In this document: one piece after another, positions 7,552 through 15,924 of the stretch
How the letters are laid out: each line of letters opens with the position of its first letter
Position numbering within the stretch: the first letter of the stretch is position 1
Origin: Clostridia bacterium
Lineage (GTDB): Bacteria; Bacillota; Clostridia; Oscillospirales; Acutalibacteraceae
DNA: 22,127 nucleotides
Direction of reading: 5' to 3'
Assembly: GCA_900766895.1 (NCBI GenBank)
Contig: CAAFXF010000074.1
Span: 1-22,127 of the forward strand
Translations under genes and position numbers: made by a program
Notes under the pieces: model-generated
Database searches by the model: none
Told to the model about the DNA's origin: nothing
What the model saw: the letters and a program-made list of their open reading frames with translations, nothing else

Positions 7552-9198
7552 ATGCATATTACAAACATTATCAGCTTACTTGGCGGACTTGGACTTTTTC
7601 TGTTTGGTATGAAATATATGTCCGACGGATTAAATCAGGTTGCAGGTAACAAAATGCAGGCTTTGCTTGAAAAGCTTACCCGTAACAGATTTAAGGGCTT
7701 TTTGCTTGGCGTCGTTGTAACCGCTGTTATTCAGTCATCATCGGCAACTACGGTAATGCTTATGGGCTTTTTGAACGCAGGCATTATGGATTTGGCACAG
7801 GCAACAGGTGTAATTATCGGTGCAAATATAGGTACTACAATTACCGCTGTGCTTATTGCTATTGATGTTTCTGCAATTGCACCATTTTGTATTTTTGTCG
7901 GAACGGTAATGGCATTGTTCTGCAAGAAGCAAACCCAAAAGTATATCGGCCAGGTTATTCTCGGATTTGGCGTTCTTTTCTTTGGATTAAAGTATATGAG
8001 CGGCTCCGATGCTATGGGTGTGCTCAAAACAAGCGCCGCCTTTCAGACCTTTATTACAAAGGCAAACAATCCTATATTAGGACTCGTTATCGGCTTCATT
8101 ATGTGCTCTGTTCTTCAAAGCTCAAGTGCATCAATCGGTGTTCTTCAGGCTTTGGCAATGACAAGTGCATCACTTATGCCGATGAAGTTTGCCATTTTCC
8201 TTATTATCGGTATCAATGTCGGCTCGGCTATGCCGCTGTTCCTTTCTGCAATCGGAGCAAAAACAAATGCAAAGCGTGCTGCTGTTATCTACTTTATATT
8301 TGATTTTGTAGGTATGCTCATATTTACACCTATTGCACTGATATTCCCGCAGTATATGGAATGGATTACCACATTGTCCGATAACGGCTCTGTACAGGTT
8401 GCAATCGCACATATCATATTTAAGGTTGTTACTGCTTTTGTTATGCTCCCGTTCATCAAATGGGTGGTTAAGATCAGTGAAATTATCATTAAGCCAAAGG
8501 AGCATGACACAAGGCTTAGATTTGAATTTATTGATAAAAAGGTTAGTAATAATCCTGTTGCTACTGCAATGCAAATCGGCAGCGAGGTTGAGCGTATGGC
8601 AAGGATTGTGAGAAACAATTTTGTTATTGCCTGCGAGGGATTTCTTGTAATGGACAACAGCCGACAGCGTGAGCTTGAAGAAAATGAGGAGCTCATTAAT
8701 TGGCTTAATCATAATATTTCAGACTTTATGGTAACTGTAACATCAAAGGAAATGCCGGGTGTTGTATCGGAATATATCGGTAAGCTTTTCCATGTTATTA
8801 CCGACCTTGAAAGAATAGGTGACCATGCTCAAAATATTATGGACCGTGTCTGTGCCGCAAAGGATGATGACCTCGGATTTACCGAAACGGGTATTGCGGA
8901 ATTTAAGGAAATCTACGAGATTGATCTTGAGCTTCTTGACAGAGCGCTCGGTGCTTTTATGAATAAGCACCTTACAGATGATGAGGAGCATCAGCTTCAT
9001 TATCTTGAGGATACCATTGATTATCTTACTCTCACGGCGCAGGACAACCATGTTCAGCGCCTGCGTGAGAAGAAGTGTCACACCTCGTCAGGCGTAATAT
9101 ACACAAAGGCTCTTCAGGATTTGGAAAGAGTGGGCGATCACTCATACAATATTGCATGGGCGGCAAGAATTGATAAAAATTTGATTAGGCAGATATAA
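7552..9198 (+). CDS. Na+/phosphate cotransporter with C-terminal PhoU-like domain
   Basis: This 548-residue protein has two NptA-type inverted repeats carrying the signature QSSSATT (residues 61-67) and QSSSASIGVLQ (from residue 189). About eight hydrophobic helices extend to residue 310. From about 335 to the end there is a soluble helical PhoU-like domain, with the two ERIGDHAQNI / ERVGDHSYNI blocks typical of PhoU metal-binding helices. It should import inorganic phosphate (or another anion) with sodium across the inner membrane. AGAGGAAG sits just before ATG 7552. The GH28-like gene follows after one base, so the two are probably co-transcribed. A paralogue with the same layout lies at 20126-21874. 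Confidence 0.9.
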   Translation: MHITNIISLLGGLGLFLFGMKYMSDGLNQVAGNKMQALLEKLTRNRFKGFLLGVVVTAVIQSSSATTVMLMGFLNAGIMDLAQATGVIIGANIGTTITAVLIAIDVSAIAPFCIFVGTVMALFCKKQTQKYIGQVILGFGVLFFGLKYMSGSDAMGVLKTSAAFQTFITKANNPILGLVIGFIMCSVLQSSSASIGVLQALAMTSASLMPMKFAIFLIIGINVGSAMPLFLSAIGAKTNAKRAAVIYFIFDFVGMLIFTPIALIFPQYMEWITTLSDNGSVQVAIAHIIFKVVTAFVMLPFIKWVVKISEIIIKPKEHDTRLRFEFIDKKVSNNPVATAMQIGSEVERMARIVRNNFVIACEGFLVMDNSRQRELEENEELINWLNHNISDFMVTVTSKEMPGVVSEYIGKLFHVITDLERIGDHAQNIMDRVCAAKDDDLGFTETGIAEFKEIYEIDLELLDRALGAFMNKHLTDDEEHQLHYLEDTIDYLTLTAQDNHVQRLREKKCHTSSGVIYTKALQDLERVGDHSYNIAWAARIDKNLIRQI

Positions 9199-9199
9199 A

Positions 9200-10744
9200 A
9201 TGAGTAAAGACATTAGGACTCCGATTGATAAACTGAATACTCTTTTGTTCGGCAAGGATTTGAGAATTACAAAGGGCGATGTTTTCCCTATGGTTTATGA
9301 ATACGATTATTCCTCGTATTTTCCAAAGGATAATTACATAAAGCAGCAGCCCCTGCCAACCGAAAATGTTTTTGATATAAGGGATTACGGTGCGTGCGTA
9401 GATTTTGAAGATAATGCGCCGTATATCCAAAGGGCAGTTGATGATGCCTCAAAAGCATCGGGTACTGTACTTGTCAGCGGTGGAGAATACGTTACAACAA
9501 CAGTATTCTTAAAATCAAATGTAACCTTGTTTATTGAGTACAATTCTGCTCTTTGCTCCAACAAAACAGGTGTTGGATATAACCATAAGGGTATTATTCA
9601 TGCCGACGGTGCTCAAAATGTTATGCTAACGGGCGGAGGCTCGGTTAAGGGTAACGGAGAGTATTTCGGCAGAAAGCCTCTGCTTAACAGTAATGTAACA
9701 GAGCATAGTGAATACATTGATGTTATTGAAATGCGCAAAACCGCAAGAGCTCAAATCCGATTTGCTCATGAAAGCAAGTACGGCGGTGCCGTGTATATAA
9801 AAAATTGCACGGGCTTTGCTGCGGATAATTTTATTATAGAAAATTCTGCACACTGGTCGTTTAGAATAGAAAACTGCGACGGTGTCAGTATAAGCAATTT
9901 TGTTATAAATAATAACCGCCACGTTGCAAATGCAGACGGCTTTGATATTGCAGGTACAGGCAATATCAGTATTAACCACTGCTTTGTTTCAACAGCTGAT
10001 GACGGTATTTGTGTTAAAAACGCCGTATGGCTTGGAAATAATAAAGCAATCAGCAATATTACTGTTCGGGATTGTGAGGTTATATCCTGTGCAAATTCCT
10101 TCAAAATCGGTACGGAAACTACATATGATATTTCAAATGTATCTGTTGAGGATTGTCGGTTTTTTATGACGGATATTTACCCCGGAACTGTCAGCGGTAT
10201 TGCAATAGAAAGTGCCGACGGTGCGCGTGTGCATAATGTAAAAGTAAATAATATTGTTATGGATAGGGTGACCTGTCCTGTGTTTATAAGGCTTTGCAAC
10301 AGAAATCGTGCGGCTGAGGTTGATGCCGAAAGTGCCAATGCCGTTGAATTCGGTAAAAAGAAAGAAAAGGCGTCATCTGCCCCCAAGGATACATTTGACG
10401 GTAAGGGTGAAGTGTTTGATATTTGTATATCCAACATTACGGCAACAAATGCCGAAATACCTACAATTATTGCAGGGTATAGGCAAAACGGAAAGACCTG
10501 CTATGTATCAAATGTTACCTTAAAGAATTTTGAGGTTTTTTATGCACCGTACAAAGAGGTGTATGATAAACGGGCATTTATACCGGAATATGCAGATGTT
10601 TATCCGGAGGCATGGAGATTTAGGAACCTGCCTGCATACGGAATATGGGCAAGGCATGTTAAGGGGTTGAAGCTTCTTGATTATAACTGCTCATCCCCGC
10701 GCAGCACATGGAAAGAAAAATATGTCATGGAGGATGTCTTGTGA
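9200..10744 (+). CDS. GH28-like right-handed beta-helix protein (polygalacturonase family)
   Basis: This 514-residue protein shows the GH28 pattern. FDIRDYGACVDFEDNAPYIQRAVDDA leads into a parallel beta-helix with many short Asn/Ile/Cys-rich turns. The catalytic aspartates appear as NADGFD (Asp246) and TADDGI (Asp267, Asp268). The usual GHG histidine is replaced in CANSFKIGTET, and the usual RxK is replaced in GIAIES, so this is not a classical endo-polygalacturonase. No signal peptide is visible, so it is predicted to be cytoplasmic, acting on imported oligosaccharides if at all (inference). It starts one base after the phosphate transporter with only a weak binding site (AGGC). The kinase gene downstream overlaps it, which suggests a shared sugar-processing role. 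Confidence 0.8.
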   Translation: MSKDIRTPIDKLNTLLFGKDLRITKGDVFPMVYEYDYSSYFPKDNYIKQQPLPTENVFDIRDYGACVDFEDNAPYIQRAVDDASKASGTVLVSGGEYVTTTVFLKSNVTLFIEYNSALCSNKTGVGYNHKGIIHADGAQNVMLTGGGSVKGNGEYFGRKPLLNSNVTEHSEYIDVIEMRKTARAQIRFAHESKYGGAVYIKNCTGFAADNFIIENSAHWSFRIENCDGVSISNFVINNNRHVANADGFDIAGTGNISINHCFVSTADDGICVKNAVWLGNNKAISNITVRDCEVISCANSFKIGTETTYDISNVSVEDCRFFMTDIYPGTVSGIAIESADGARVHNVKVNNIVMDRVTCPVFIRLCNRNRAAEVDAESANAVEFGKKKEKASSAPKDTFDGKGEVFDICISNITATNAEIPTIIAGYRQNGKTCYVSNVTLKNFEVFYAPYKEVYDKRAFIPEYADVYPEAWRFRNLPAYGIWARHVKGLKLLDYNCSSPRSTWKEKYVMEDVL

Positions 10745-11850
10745 TGTGTGATAATAGAATTAAAAAGGTTATTGATAATTTCAAATTTAAGGGTGATTTT
10801 GTTGATGTAAGGGAATTTGGCTCCGGTCATATTAACAAAACATATCTTGTAACGTTTTATAATAATGGTGCAGAGCAAAGATACATTCTTCAACAGCTTA
10901 ATGCCAATGTGTTCAAAAATATTGACGGACTTATGAAAAATGTGTTTAGTGTAACCTCGTATCTTCGTGATGTTATTAAGGAATACGGCGGAGATCCCGA
11001 CAGAGAAACCCTGCACTATATAAAAACAGTTGATGATAAAGAATACTATCGTTTACAGGATGATGATTCATATTACAGAGCATACGTTTTTGTTCGTGAT
11101 TCTATCAGCTTTAATACTGCTGAAAATGCAGATATGTTCAAATCAAGCGGTGAGGCATTCGGCAAATTCCAAAGGCTTTTGTCAGGCTTTGATGTTGACA
11201 GCATCACAGAAACAATACCCCATTTTCACGATACACCTTGGAGATATAATAATGAGTTCCTGCCCGCAGTAAAGGCAAATGCCTCCGGAAGGCTTGATAC
11301 CTGTCAGGCAGAGGTTGAATTTGTAAATAAGTATGCACAGCAGATGGACAGACTAACCTCTATGATTGAAAGCGGCGAGCTACCTGTTCGTGTAACGCAT
11401 AATGATACAAAGCTCAATAACGTTATGTTTGATAAGGATACTAAAAAATGTGTTTGCGTTATTGACCTTGATACCGTTATGCCCGGTCTTGCTTTGTATG
11501 ATTTCGGTGATTCAATCCGTTTCGGTGCTTCAACCGCCAAGGAGGACGAAACAGATCTTGATAAGGTTGAGATGGATTTGGATTATTTTAAGGCTTATGC
11601 CGAAGGCTTTCTCGGCGAAGCAGGCGAGCATTTTAATCAGGCAGAAAAGGATAACCTTGCCTTTGCTTCATTGCTTATGACTCTTGAGTGCGGTATGCGA
11701 TTTTTAACCGATTATATCAACGGTGATGTTTACTTTAGAACCGAATATCCGCAGCATAATCTTGACAGAGCGCGTAACCAGTTTAAGCTTGTTGCCGATA
11801 TGGATGCCAAGATGGAGCAAATGGAGCAGATTATTAAAAATATTCAGTAA
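10744..11850 (+). CDS. NahK-like sugar 1-kinase (aminoglycoside phosphotransferase fold)
   Basis: This 368-residue protein has the APH/choline-kinase fold. GSGHINKTYLV (about 24-34) serves as the nucleotide loop. The catalytic block is RVTHNDTKLNN, with Asp221 as the likely base and Asn226 as a metal ligand, followed by CVIDLDTVMPG with Asp241/Asp243. The segment YDFGDSIRFGA resembles the N-acetylhexosamine 1-kinase NahK of bifidobacteria (about 359 residues). A role in phosphorylating a hexosamine or related sugar at C1 is inferred by family; the substrate is not proven. ATG 10744 overlaps the GH28 stop (TGATG), with GGAGG at 10729-10733. GTG 10741 is an alternative start with better spacing. 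Confidence 0.8.
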   Translation: MCDNRIKKVIDNFKFKGDFVDVREFGSGHINKTYLVTFYNNGAEQRYILQQLNANVFKNIDGLMKNVFSVTSYLRDVIKEYGGDPDRETLHYIKTVDDKEYYRLQDDDSYYRAYVFVRDSISFNTAENADMFKSSGEAFGKFQRLLSGFDVDSITETIPHFHDTPWRYNNEFLPAVKANASGRLDTCQAEVEFVNKYAQQMDRLTSMIESGELPVRVTHNDTKLNNVMFDKDTKKCVCVIDLDTVMPGLALYDFGDSIRFGASTAKEDETDLDKVEMDLDYFKAYAEGFLGEAGEHFNQAEKDNLAFASLLMTLECGMRFLTDYINGDVYFRTEYPQHNLDRARNQFKLVADMDAKMEQMEQIIKNIQ

Positions 11851-11857
11851 TAAAGGG

Positions 11858-11890
11858 GGGCAGTTAATTTCTGCCCTTCAAGTTCCTTTT
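11858..11890 (+). terminator. Weak hairpin between the kinase gene and rlmD
   Basis: GGGCAG (11858-11863) and CTGCCC (11871-11876) form a 6-bp stem with a TTAATTT loop, followed by a pyrimidine-rich stretch ending in TTTT just before the rlmD start codon. It may be a weak terminator or attenuator. It also places the G-run some 35 nt before the rlmD ATG. Confidence 0.4.
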
Positions 11891-11895
11891 AGTGT

Positions 11896-13248
11896 ATGAG
11901 TATTAAGAAAAATGATGACGTTGTACTGAAAATTGAAGATATGACCAATGAGGGCTCGTCGGTTGGGCACTTTAATGGTATGGCAGCTTTTGTTCGTGGA
12001 GGTGTAACGGGTGACGAGTTGGTTGCCCATATCATTAAAGCAAAAAAGAGCTATGCCGTCGGCGTAGTTAAGCAAATAATTAAGCCGTCGGAGTTTAGAA
12101 TTGAGTCTGACTGTTCTGTGTCTGATAAATGCGGTGGATGCTCATTCAGAAATATGACCTATGAGGCAGAGCTTTCATATAAGCAAAACAGAGTTGCCGA
12201 CGCGTTAAAGAGAATCGGCGGTGTTGATGCCCCTGTTCGCAGTATTATCGGGGCGTCCCGTGTTGATAGATACAGAAATAAGGCACAGTATCCCGTTTCA
12301 ATACGAGATGGCGAAATGCTTGCAGGCTTTTATGCCTATAAGAGTCATAGAATTATTCCGTGCGGTGATTGCAGATTACAGCAAGCCTCGTTTGAGGATA
12401 TTCTTGACGCTGTTAAAAAATGGGTGCTTGAAAATGATGTGACATCCTATGACGAAAACACAGGCAAGGGCTTGCTTCGTCATATATATATCCGAAAGGC
12501 TCCCGCAACCAATGAAACAATGGTGTGCCTTGTTGTTAACGGAAAATCCGTTCCAAATGAGGAGGCTCTTGTGCTTGCACTCTCACAGGATGATAATATA
12601 AAATCAATTTGTGTTAATACAAATTGTGATGCTACAAATGTCATTCTCGGTGAGGACACAAGAATTATCTACGGTAGCGAAACGATAACGGATATTCTTC
12701 TCGGTAAAAGGTTTGTCATTTCCCCACAGTCGTTTTATCAAGTCAATCACGACCAATGCGAAAGGCTTTATGAAAAGGCAGTTGAGTATGCCGGGCTGAC
12801 GGGTAATGAAACAGTTGTCGACCTATATTGCGGTGTCGGAACAATAGGTCTTTCAATGGCGAATAAAGCAAAGCAAATTTTTGGTATAGAGATTGTTCGT
12901 CAGGCAATAGAAAATGCAAAAATTAATGCAGAGCTTAATTCTGTTACCAATGCCGAATTTTTCTGCGGTGATGCATATGACGGGGCAAAAGAACTTGCAA
13001 AACGCGGAATAACCCCTGATGTTGTGGTGCTTGACCCGCCGCGAAAGGGATGTCAGGCAGAACTTTTTGATGTCATAAGTGCAATGAACCCAAGCAGGAT
13101 TGTATATGTGTCCTGCGATGTGGCAACCCTTGCAAGAGACCTGAAAATCCTTGCTGAGCGAGGATATGATACTGTCGAGGTAACACCTGTTGATATGTTC
13201 CCGCGCACACCTCACGTCGAAGCGGTTGCCGTTATAAAAAGGAATTAA
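11896..13248 (+). CDS. rlmD: 23S rRNA (uracil-C5)-methyltransferase, RlmD/TrmA family
   Basis: This 450-residue protein methylates uracil C5 in 23S rRNA using SAM. A TRAM-like RNA-binding domain covers residues 1-60. The [4Fe-4S] ligands appear as Cys73, Cys79 and Cys82 (CSVSDKCGGC) with a later cysteine in IIPCGDC. The SAM-binding motif is VDLYCGVGTIGL, the catalytic loop is VLDPPRKGC (Asp380), and the nucleophile is Cys407 in YVSCDVATLARD. In Firmicutes such proteins can modify U747 and/or U1939 (the RlmCD type); sequence alone does not say which. ATG 11896 gives the normal family N-terminus, but no ribosome binding site precedes it, which is unusual in this window. Confidence 0.9.
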   Translation: MSIKKNDDVVLKIEDMTNEGSSVGHFNGMAAFVRGGVTGDELVAHIIKAKKSYAVGVVKQIIKPSEFRIESDCSVSDKCGGCSFRNMTYEAELSYKQNRVADALKRIGGVDAPVRSIIGASRVDRYRNKAQYPVSIRDGEMLAGFYAYKSHRIIPCGDCRLQQASFEDILDAVKKWVLENDVTSYDENTGKGLLRHIYIRKAPATNETMVCLVVNGKSVPNEEALVLALSQDDNIKSICVNTNCDATNVILGEDTRIIYGSETITDILLGKRFVISPQSFYQVNHDQCERLYEKAVEYAGLTGNETVVDLYCGVGTIGLSMANKAKQIFGIEIVRQAIENAKINAELNSVTNAEFFCGDAYDGAKELAKRGITPDVVVLDPPRKGCQAELFDVISAMNPSRIVYVSCDVATLARDLKILAERGYDTVEVTPVDMFPRTPHVEAVAVIKRN

Positions 13249-13278
13249 TCCGTAGGGATTGATTATATATTATTTTTT
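13245..13278 (+). terminator. Possible weak terminator after rlmD
   Basis: TTAATCC (13245-13251) can pair with GGATTGA (13256-13262) through a GTAG loop, with one G-T pair, and overlaps the rlmD stop codon. An AT stretch with six T's (13273-13278) follows about ten bases later. The stem is short, so termination is likely partial. Confidence 0.35.
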
Positions 13279-13292
13279 AAGGAGATTGCTGT

Positions 13293-13328
13293 TTGAAGAA
13301 AAACAACACCTTGGAGATTGTGGCATAA
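13293..13328 (+). CDS. Possible 11-codon leader peptide before the GNAT gene
   Basis: A TTG-initiated 11-codon frame (KKNNTLEIVA after the initiator) ends in TAA at 13326-13328. A full AAGGAG (13279-13284) sits eight bases before the TTG, a ribosome binding site as good as those of the real genes. The peptide is followed by an 11-bp hairpin and then the acetyltransferase gene, the arrangement of a translational or transcriptional attenuator. Expression is not shown; it could also be a relic of a lost gene start. Confidence 0.35.
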   Translation: MKKNNTLEIVA

Positions 13329-13330
13329 CC

Positions 13331-13370
13331 GAGAGGTTTGTCAAACTAAATTCAATCTCACAAACCTCTC
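13331..13370 (+). promoter_or_regulatory. 11-bp inverted repeat in the GNAT gene leader
   Basis: GAGAGGTTTGT (13331-13341) pairs perfectly with ACAAACCTCTC (13360-13370), starting two bases after the leader-peptide stop. There is no T-run after the 3' arm, so a regulatory hairpin is more likely than a terminator. A smaller GTTT/AAAC pairing within the 5' arm and loop could compete with it. Confidence 0.5.
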
Positions 13371-13400
13371 TTGTGAAGTCGACATTTCAGGAGGAAAAAT

Positions 13401-14027
13401 ATGAATAAAAATGACTGTATTATTCGTTTAGAACGTAAGGAAGAACACAGAAAGGTTGAAAACCTTGTAAGAGAAGCATTTTGGAATGTATATCGTCCGG
13501 GATGCAGTGAGCATTATGTGCTCAATCAAATGAGGGACGACCCTGCATTTGTCAGCGAGCTTGATTTTGTAATGGAAAAGGATGGCGAGCTGATAGGTCA
13601 AAATGTTTTTGTTAAAGCAGATATCAAATGTGACGACGGTACACTTTTGCCTATTATGGCAATGGGACCGATTTGCATTGCCCCTGAGTATAAGCGTCAG
13701 GGCTACGGCAAAATCCTGCTTGATTACACCTTGGAAAAGGCAAGGGAATACGGCTGCAAGGCTGTTTGCTTTGAGGGTAATATCGATTTTTACGGTAAAA
13801 GCGGATTTACCTTTGCAAGAGAATACGGTATCCGTTATCACGATATACCTGAGGGTATGGACGATTCCTTCTTTTTGTGTAAGGAATTGGAAAAGGGCTA
13901 TCTCGACGGTGTTACCGGCGAATATGCTCCGCCTCAGCTTTATATGGTTGATGATAGTGACGTCGAGGAATTTGATAAAGGCTTTGAATACAAGGAAAAG
14001 CTTGTTCTTCCGGGACAGCTGTTCTAA
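13401..14027 (+). CDS. GNAT family N-acetyltransferase
   Basis: This 208-residue protein has the GNAT fold. The acetyl-CoA loop reads CIAPEYKRQGYGKILLDYTLEKARE (about residues 92-116), with the RxxGxG-type pyrophosphate-binding motif RQGYGK, followed by the family's FYGKSGF strand. The substrate cannot be deduced; similar proteins acetylate small molecules, peptides or antibiotics. AGGAGG lies seven bases before ATG 13401. The leader just upstream (short peptide frame plus inverted repeat) suggests the gene may be inducible. A strong terminator follows, so it is probably transcribed alone or with its leader. Confidence 0.85.
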   Translation: MNKNDCIIRLERKEEHRKVENLVREAFWNVYRPGCSEHYVLNQMRDDPAFVSELDFVMEKDGELIGQNVFVKADIKCDDGTLLPIMAMGPICIAPEYKRQGYGKILLDYTLEKAREYGCKAVCFEGNIDFYGKSGFTFAREYGIRYHDIPEGMDDSFFLCKELEKGYLDGVTGEYAPPQLYMVDDSDVEEFDKGFEYKEKLVLPGQLF

Positions 14028-14036
14028 ATGAAACGG

Positions 14037-14065
14037 GCGGAGGAGTAAAATCCTCTGCTTTTTTT
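14037..14065 (+). terminator. Intrinsic terminator after the GNAT gene
   Basis: GCGGAGGA (14037-14044) pairs with TCCTCTGC (14051-14058; one G-T pair) around a GTAAAA loop, followed directly by seven T's. This is a standard rho-independent terminator separating the GNAT gene from the pst operon. Confidence 0.85.
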
Positions 14066-14116
14066 CATTTATTTTACAATATTATGGTTATTGATTTTAC
14101 CTTTTGGATTTAACAT
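14062..14116 (+). promoter_or_regulatory. Candidate Pho box and promoter of pstS
   Basis: TTTTCA (14062), TTTACA (14073-14078), GGTTAT (14086) and TTTACC (14096-14101) form a ladder of TTTACA-like hexamers. TAACAT (14111-14116), nine bases after TTTACC, is a likely -10. The phoB upstream region has the same TTTACA, 23-bp, TTTACC, 9-bp, -10 layout. PhoB/PhoP-type regulators bind such repeats and replace the -35 element. A TTAACA at 14110-14115 overlaps the -10. Confidence 0.55.
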
Positions 14117-14174
14117 ATAGCTGTAAACAAACGCGGTTGTTGTAAAAATCTAAAGTAATATGAGGTAAAGAATT

Positions 14175-15023
14175 ATGAAAAAGTTTATTGCAATTATTTG
14201 TTCGGCATTAATCATCACTCTTGTTGCAGTAGGATGTGCAAAGGGTGTAGCATCTAATGAAAATCAAAACGAAGAATCACTGACAGGTACAATATCTCTT
14301 GCAGGCTCGACATCTATGGAAAAGCTGTGCGAAGCAATGTCTGAAAGCTTTATGGCAGACAATCAGGGAATTACGGTAACAGTAGAATATGTTGGCTCAG
14401 GTGCAGGTATAGAGTCGCTCTCAAAGGGCAGTGTTGACATCGGTAACTCATCAAGAAATCTTAAGCCGGAGGAGCTTTCAAACGGCTGTGTGGAAAATGT
14501 AGTTGCACTTGACGGTATTGCGGTTATAGTTGATAAGAATAACGGCGTAACAGATATTTCATCCGATAATCTTAAAAAGCTCTATACAGGTGAAATTAAA
14601 AATTGGAAGGAGCTTGGCGGAGCTGATGAGGCAGTTGTAGTAATCGGCAGAGAGGCAGGCTCAGGAACAAGAGATGCCTTTGAGGAGCTTTTAGAGCTAA
14701 AGGAGAAGTGCGATTACGCACAACAGCTTGACTCAACAGGTGCAGTTCTTGCAAAGGTAGCATCAACCCCGGGTGCAATTGGATATGTGTCGCTTGATGT
14801 TGTTGACGATAGCGTAGCTTCGGTTTTTGTTGATTCGGTAGAGGCTAACGAGCAAAACATTTTGGCAGGAAAGTATTTACTTTCAAGACCGTTTGTAATG
14901 GCAACAATGGGTGATGTATCATCTCAAAACGAGCTTGTACAAAAATGGTTTGAATATGTTAATTCCGAAAAGGGTAAGGAAATTATTAAAAAGGTTGGCT
15001 TGATTGTTCCTGTACAGGAGTAG
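14175..15023 (+). CDS. pstS: Phosphate ABC transporter substrate-binding lipoprotein PstS
   Basis: This 282-residue protein is the extracellular phosphate receptor for the PstCAB importer. A signal peptide ends in the lipobox VAVGC, with lipidated Cys21. The mature protein carries the phosphate-cradle segments AGSTSMEKL, VGSGAGIESL, IGNSSR and REAGSGTRDAFEEL, matching the PBP-like family. GAGGT at 14162-14166 serves as ribosome binding site. The stop (TAG) is followed four bases later by pstC. Expression is probably phosphate-responsive through the repeats upstream. Confidence 0.95.
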   Translation: MKKFIAIICSALIITLVAVGCAKGVASNENQNEESLTGTISLAGSTSMEKLCEAMSESFMADNQGITVTVEYVGSGAGIESLSKGSVDIGNSSRNLKPEELSNGCVENVVALDGIAVIVDKNNGVTDISSDNLKKLYTGEIKNWKELGGADEAVVVIGREAGSGTRDAFEELLELKEKCDYAQQLDSTGAVLAKVASTPGAIGYVSLDVVDDSVASVFVDSVEANEQNILAGKYLLSRPFVMATMGDVSSQNELVQKWFEYVNSEKGKEIIKKVGLIVPVQE

Positions 15024-15027
15024 CCGT

Positions 15028-15924
15028 ATGAAAAGCAAGCGAATTACAGAAAAGATAATTGAAGCTATTCTTTTTGCGTCGGCTGGTATGGCAGTGCTTG
15101 CAGTATGCTCTATCACTGTATATATGGTTATAAAGGGCACACCTGCGTTTGCCGAAGTCGGAGCGCGTGAAATATTGCTTAACAGTAAATGGGCTCCGAC
15201 TGCCTCTGACTCTTCTTATGGCATAGCCTATATTATTTTGTCGTCTGCGGTCAGCACGGTTATATCTGTTTTGGTGGCAACCGTAATAGGAATTTTAACC
15301 TCGGTATTTTTGTCGGAAATTGCAGGCAAAAGGCTTGGCGGCTTGGTCAAGGGTGCAGTTGAGCTCCTTGCGGGAATACCATCGGTTATATACGGCTTAA
15401 TAGGTATGATGGTGCTCAATCCGCTTATTTTCAGGCTGGAAAAGCTTTTGTTTGCAAACAGTACAACGCATAAGTTTACGGGCGGAGCAAATATGCTTTG
15501 TGCAATCATTGTTCTTTCCGTAATGGTTTTGCCTACAGTTATCAGCGTCAGCACATCATCACTTAATGCAGCATCAAACGATTTGCGCTTTGCTTCTTAT
15601 GCACTCGGTGCAACAAAAATACAAACTATTTTTAAGGTTGTTGTTCCCGCCTCCCGTTCCGGAATAATAACGGGCGTTGTGCTTGGAATAGGCAGGGCAC
15701 TCGGAGAAGCCATGGCAATTAATATGGTTGCAGGCGGTGCAGTAAATCTTCCGTTGCCGTTTAATTCTATCAGGACATTAACAACACAAATTGTAAGCGA
15801 AATGAGCTATTCACAGGGAACTCACCGAGATGTTCTATTTTCTGTCGGACTTGTTTTGTATGTGTTTATTATGGGTATCAATCTGATACTGCTTTGGTTT
15901 AGAAAAAAGGAGAATAAAAAATAA
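15028..15924 (+). CDS. pstC: Phosphate ABC transporter permease PstC
   Basis: This 298-residue inner-membrane protein forms the channel together with PstA. It has about six helices, the first near residues 18-38. The EAA-type loop SLNAASNDLRFASYALGATKIQTIFKVVVP contacts PstB, and GRALGEAMAINMVAGG is typical of PstC. I start at ATG 15028 because AGGAG lies eight bases upstream; an in-frame ATG at 15004 lies inside pstS. The stop overlaps the pstA start by one base (TAATG). Confidence 0.95.
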   Translation: MKSKRITEKIIEAILFASAGMAVLAVCSITVYMVIKGTPAFAEVGAREILLNSKWAPTASDSSYGIAYIILSSAVSTVISVLVATVIGILTSVFLSEIAGKRLGGLVKGAVELLAGIPSVIYGLIGMMVLNPLIFRLEKLLFANSTTHKFTGGANMLCAIIVLSVMVLPTVISVSTSSLNAASNDLRFASYALGATKIQTIFKVVVPASRSGIITGVVLGIGRALGEAMAINMVAGGAVNLPLPFNSIRTLTTQIVSEMSYSQGTHRDVLFSVGLVLYVFIMGINLILLWFRKKENKK

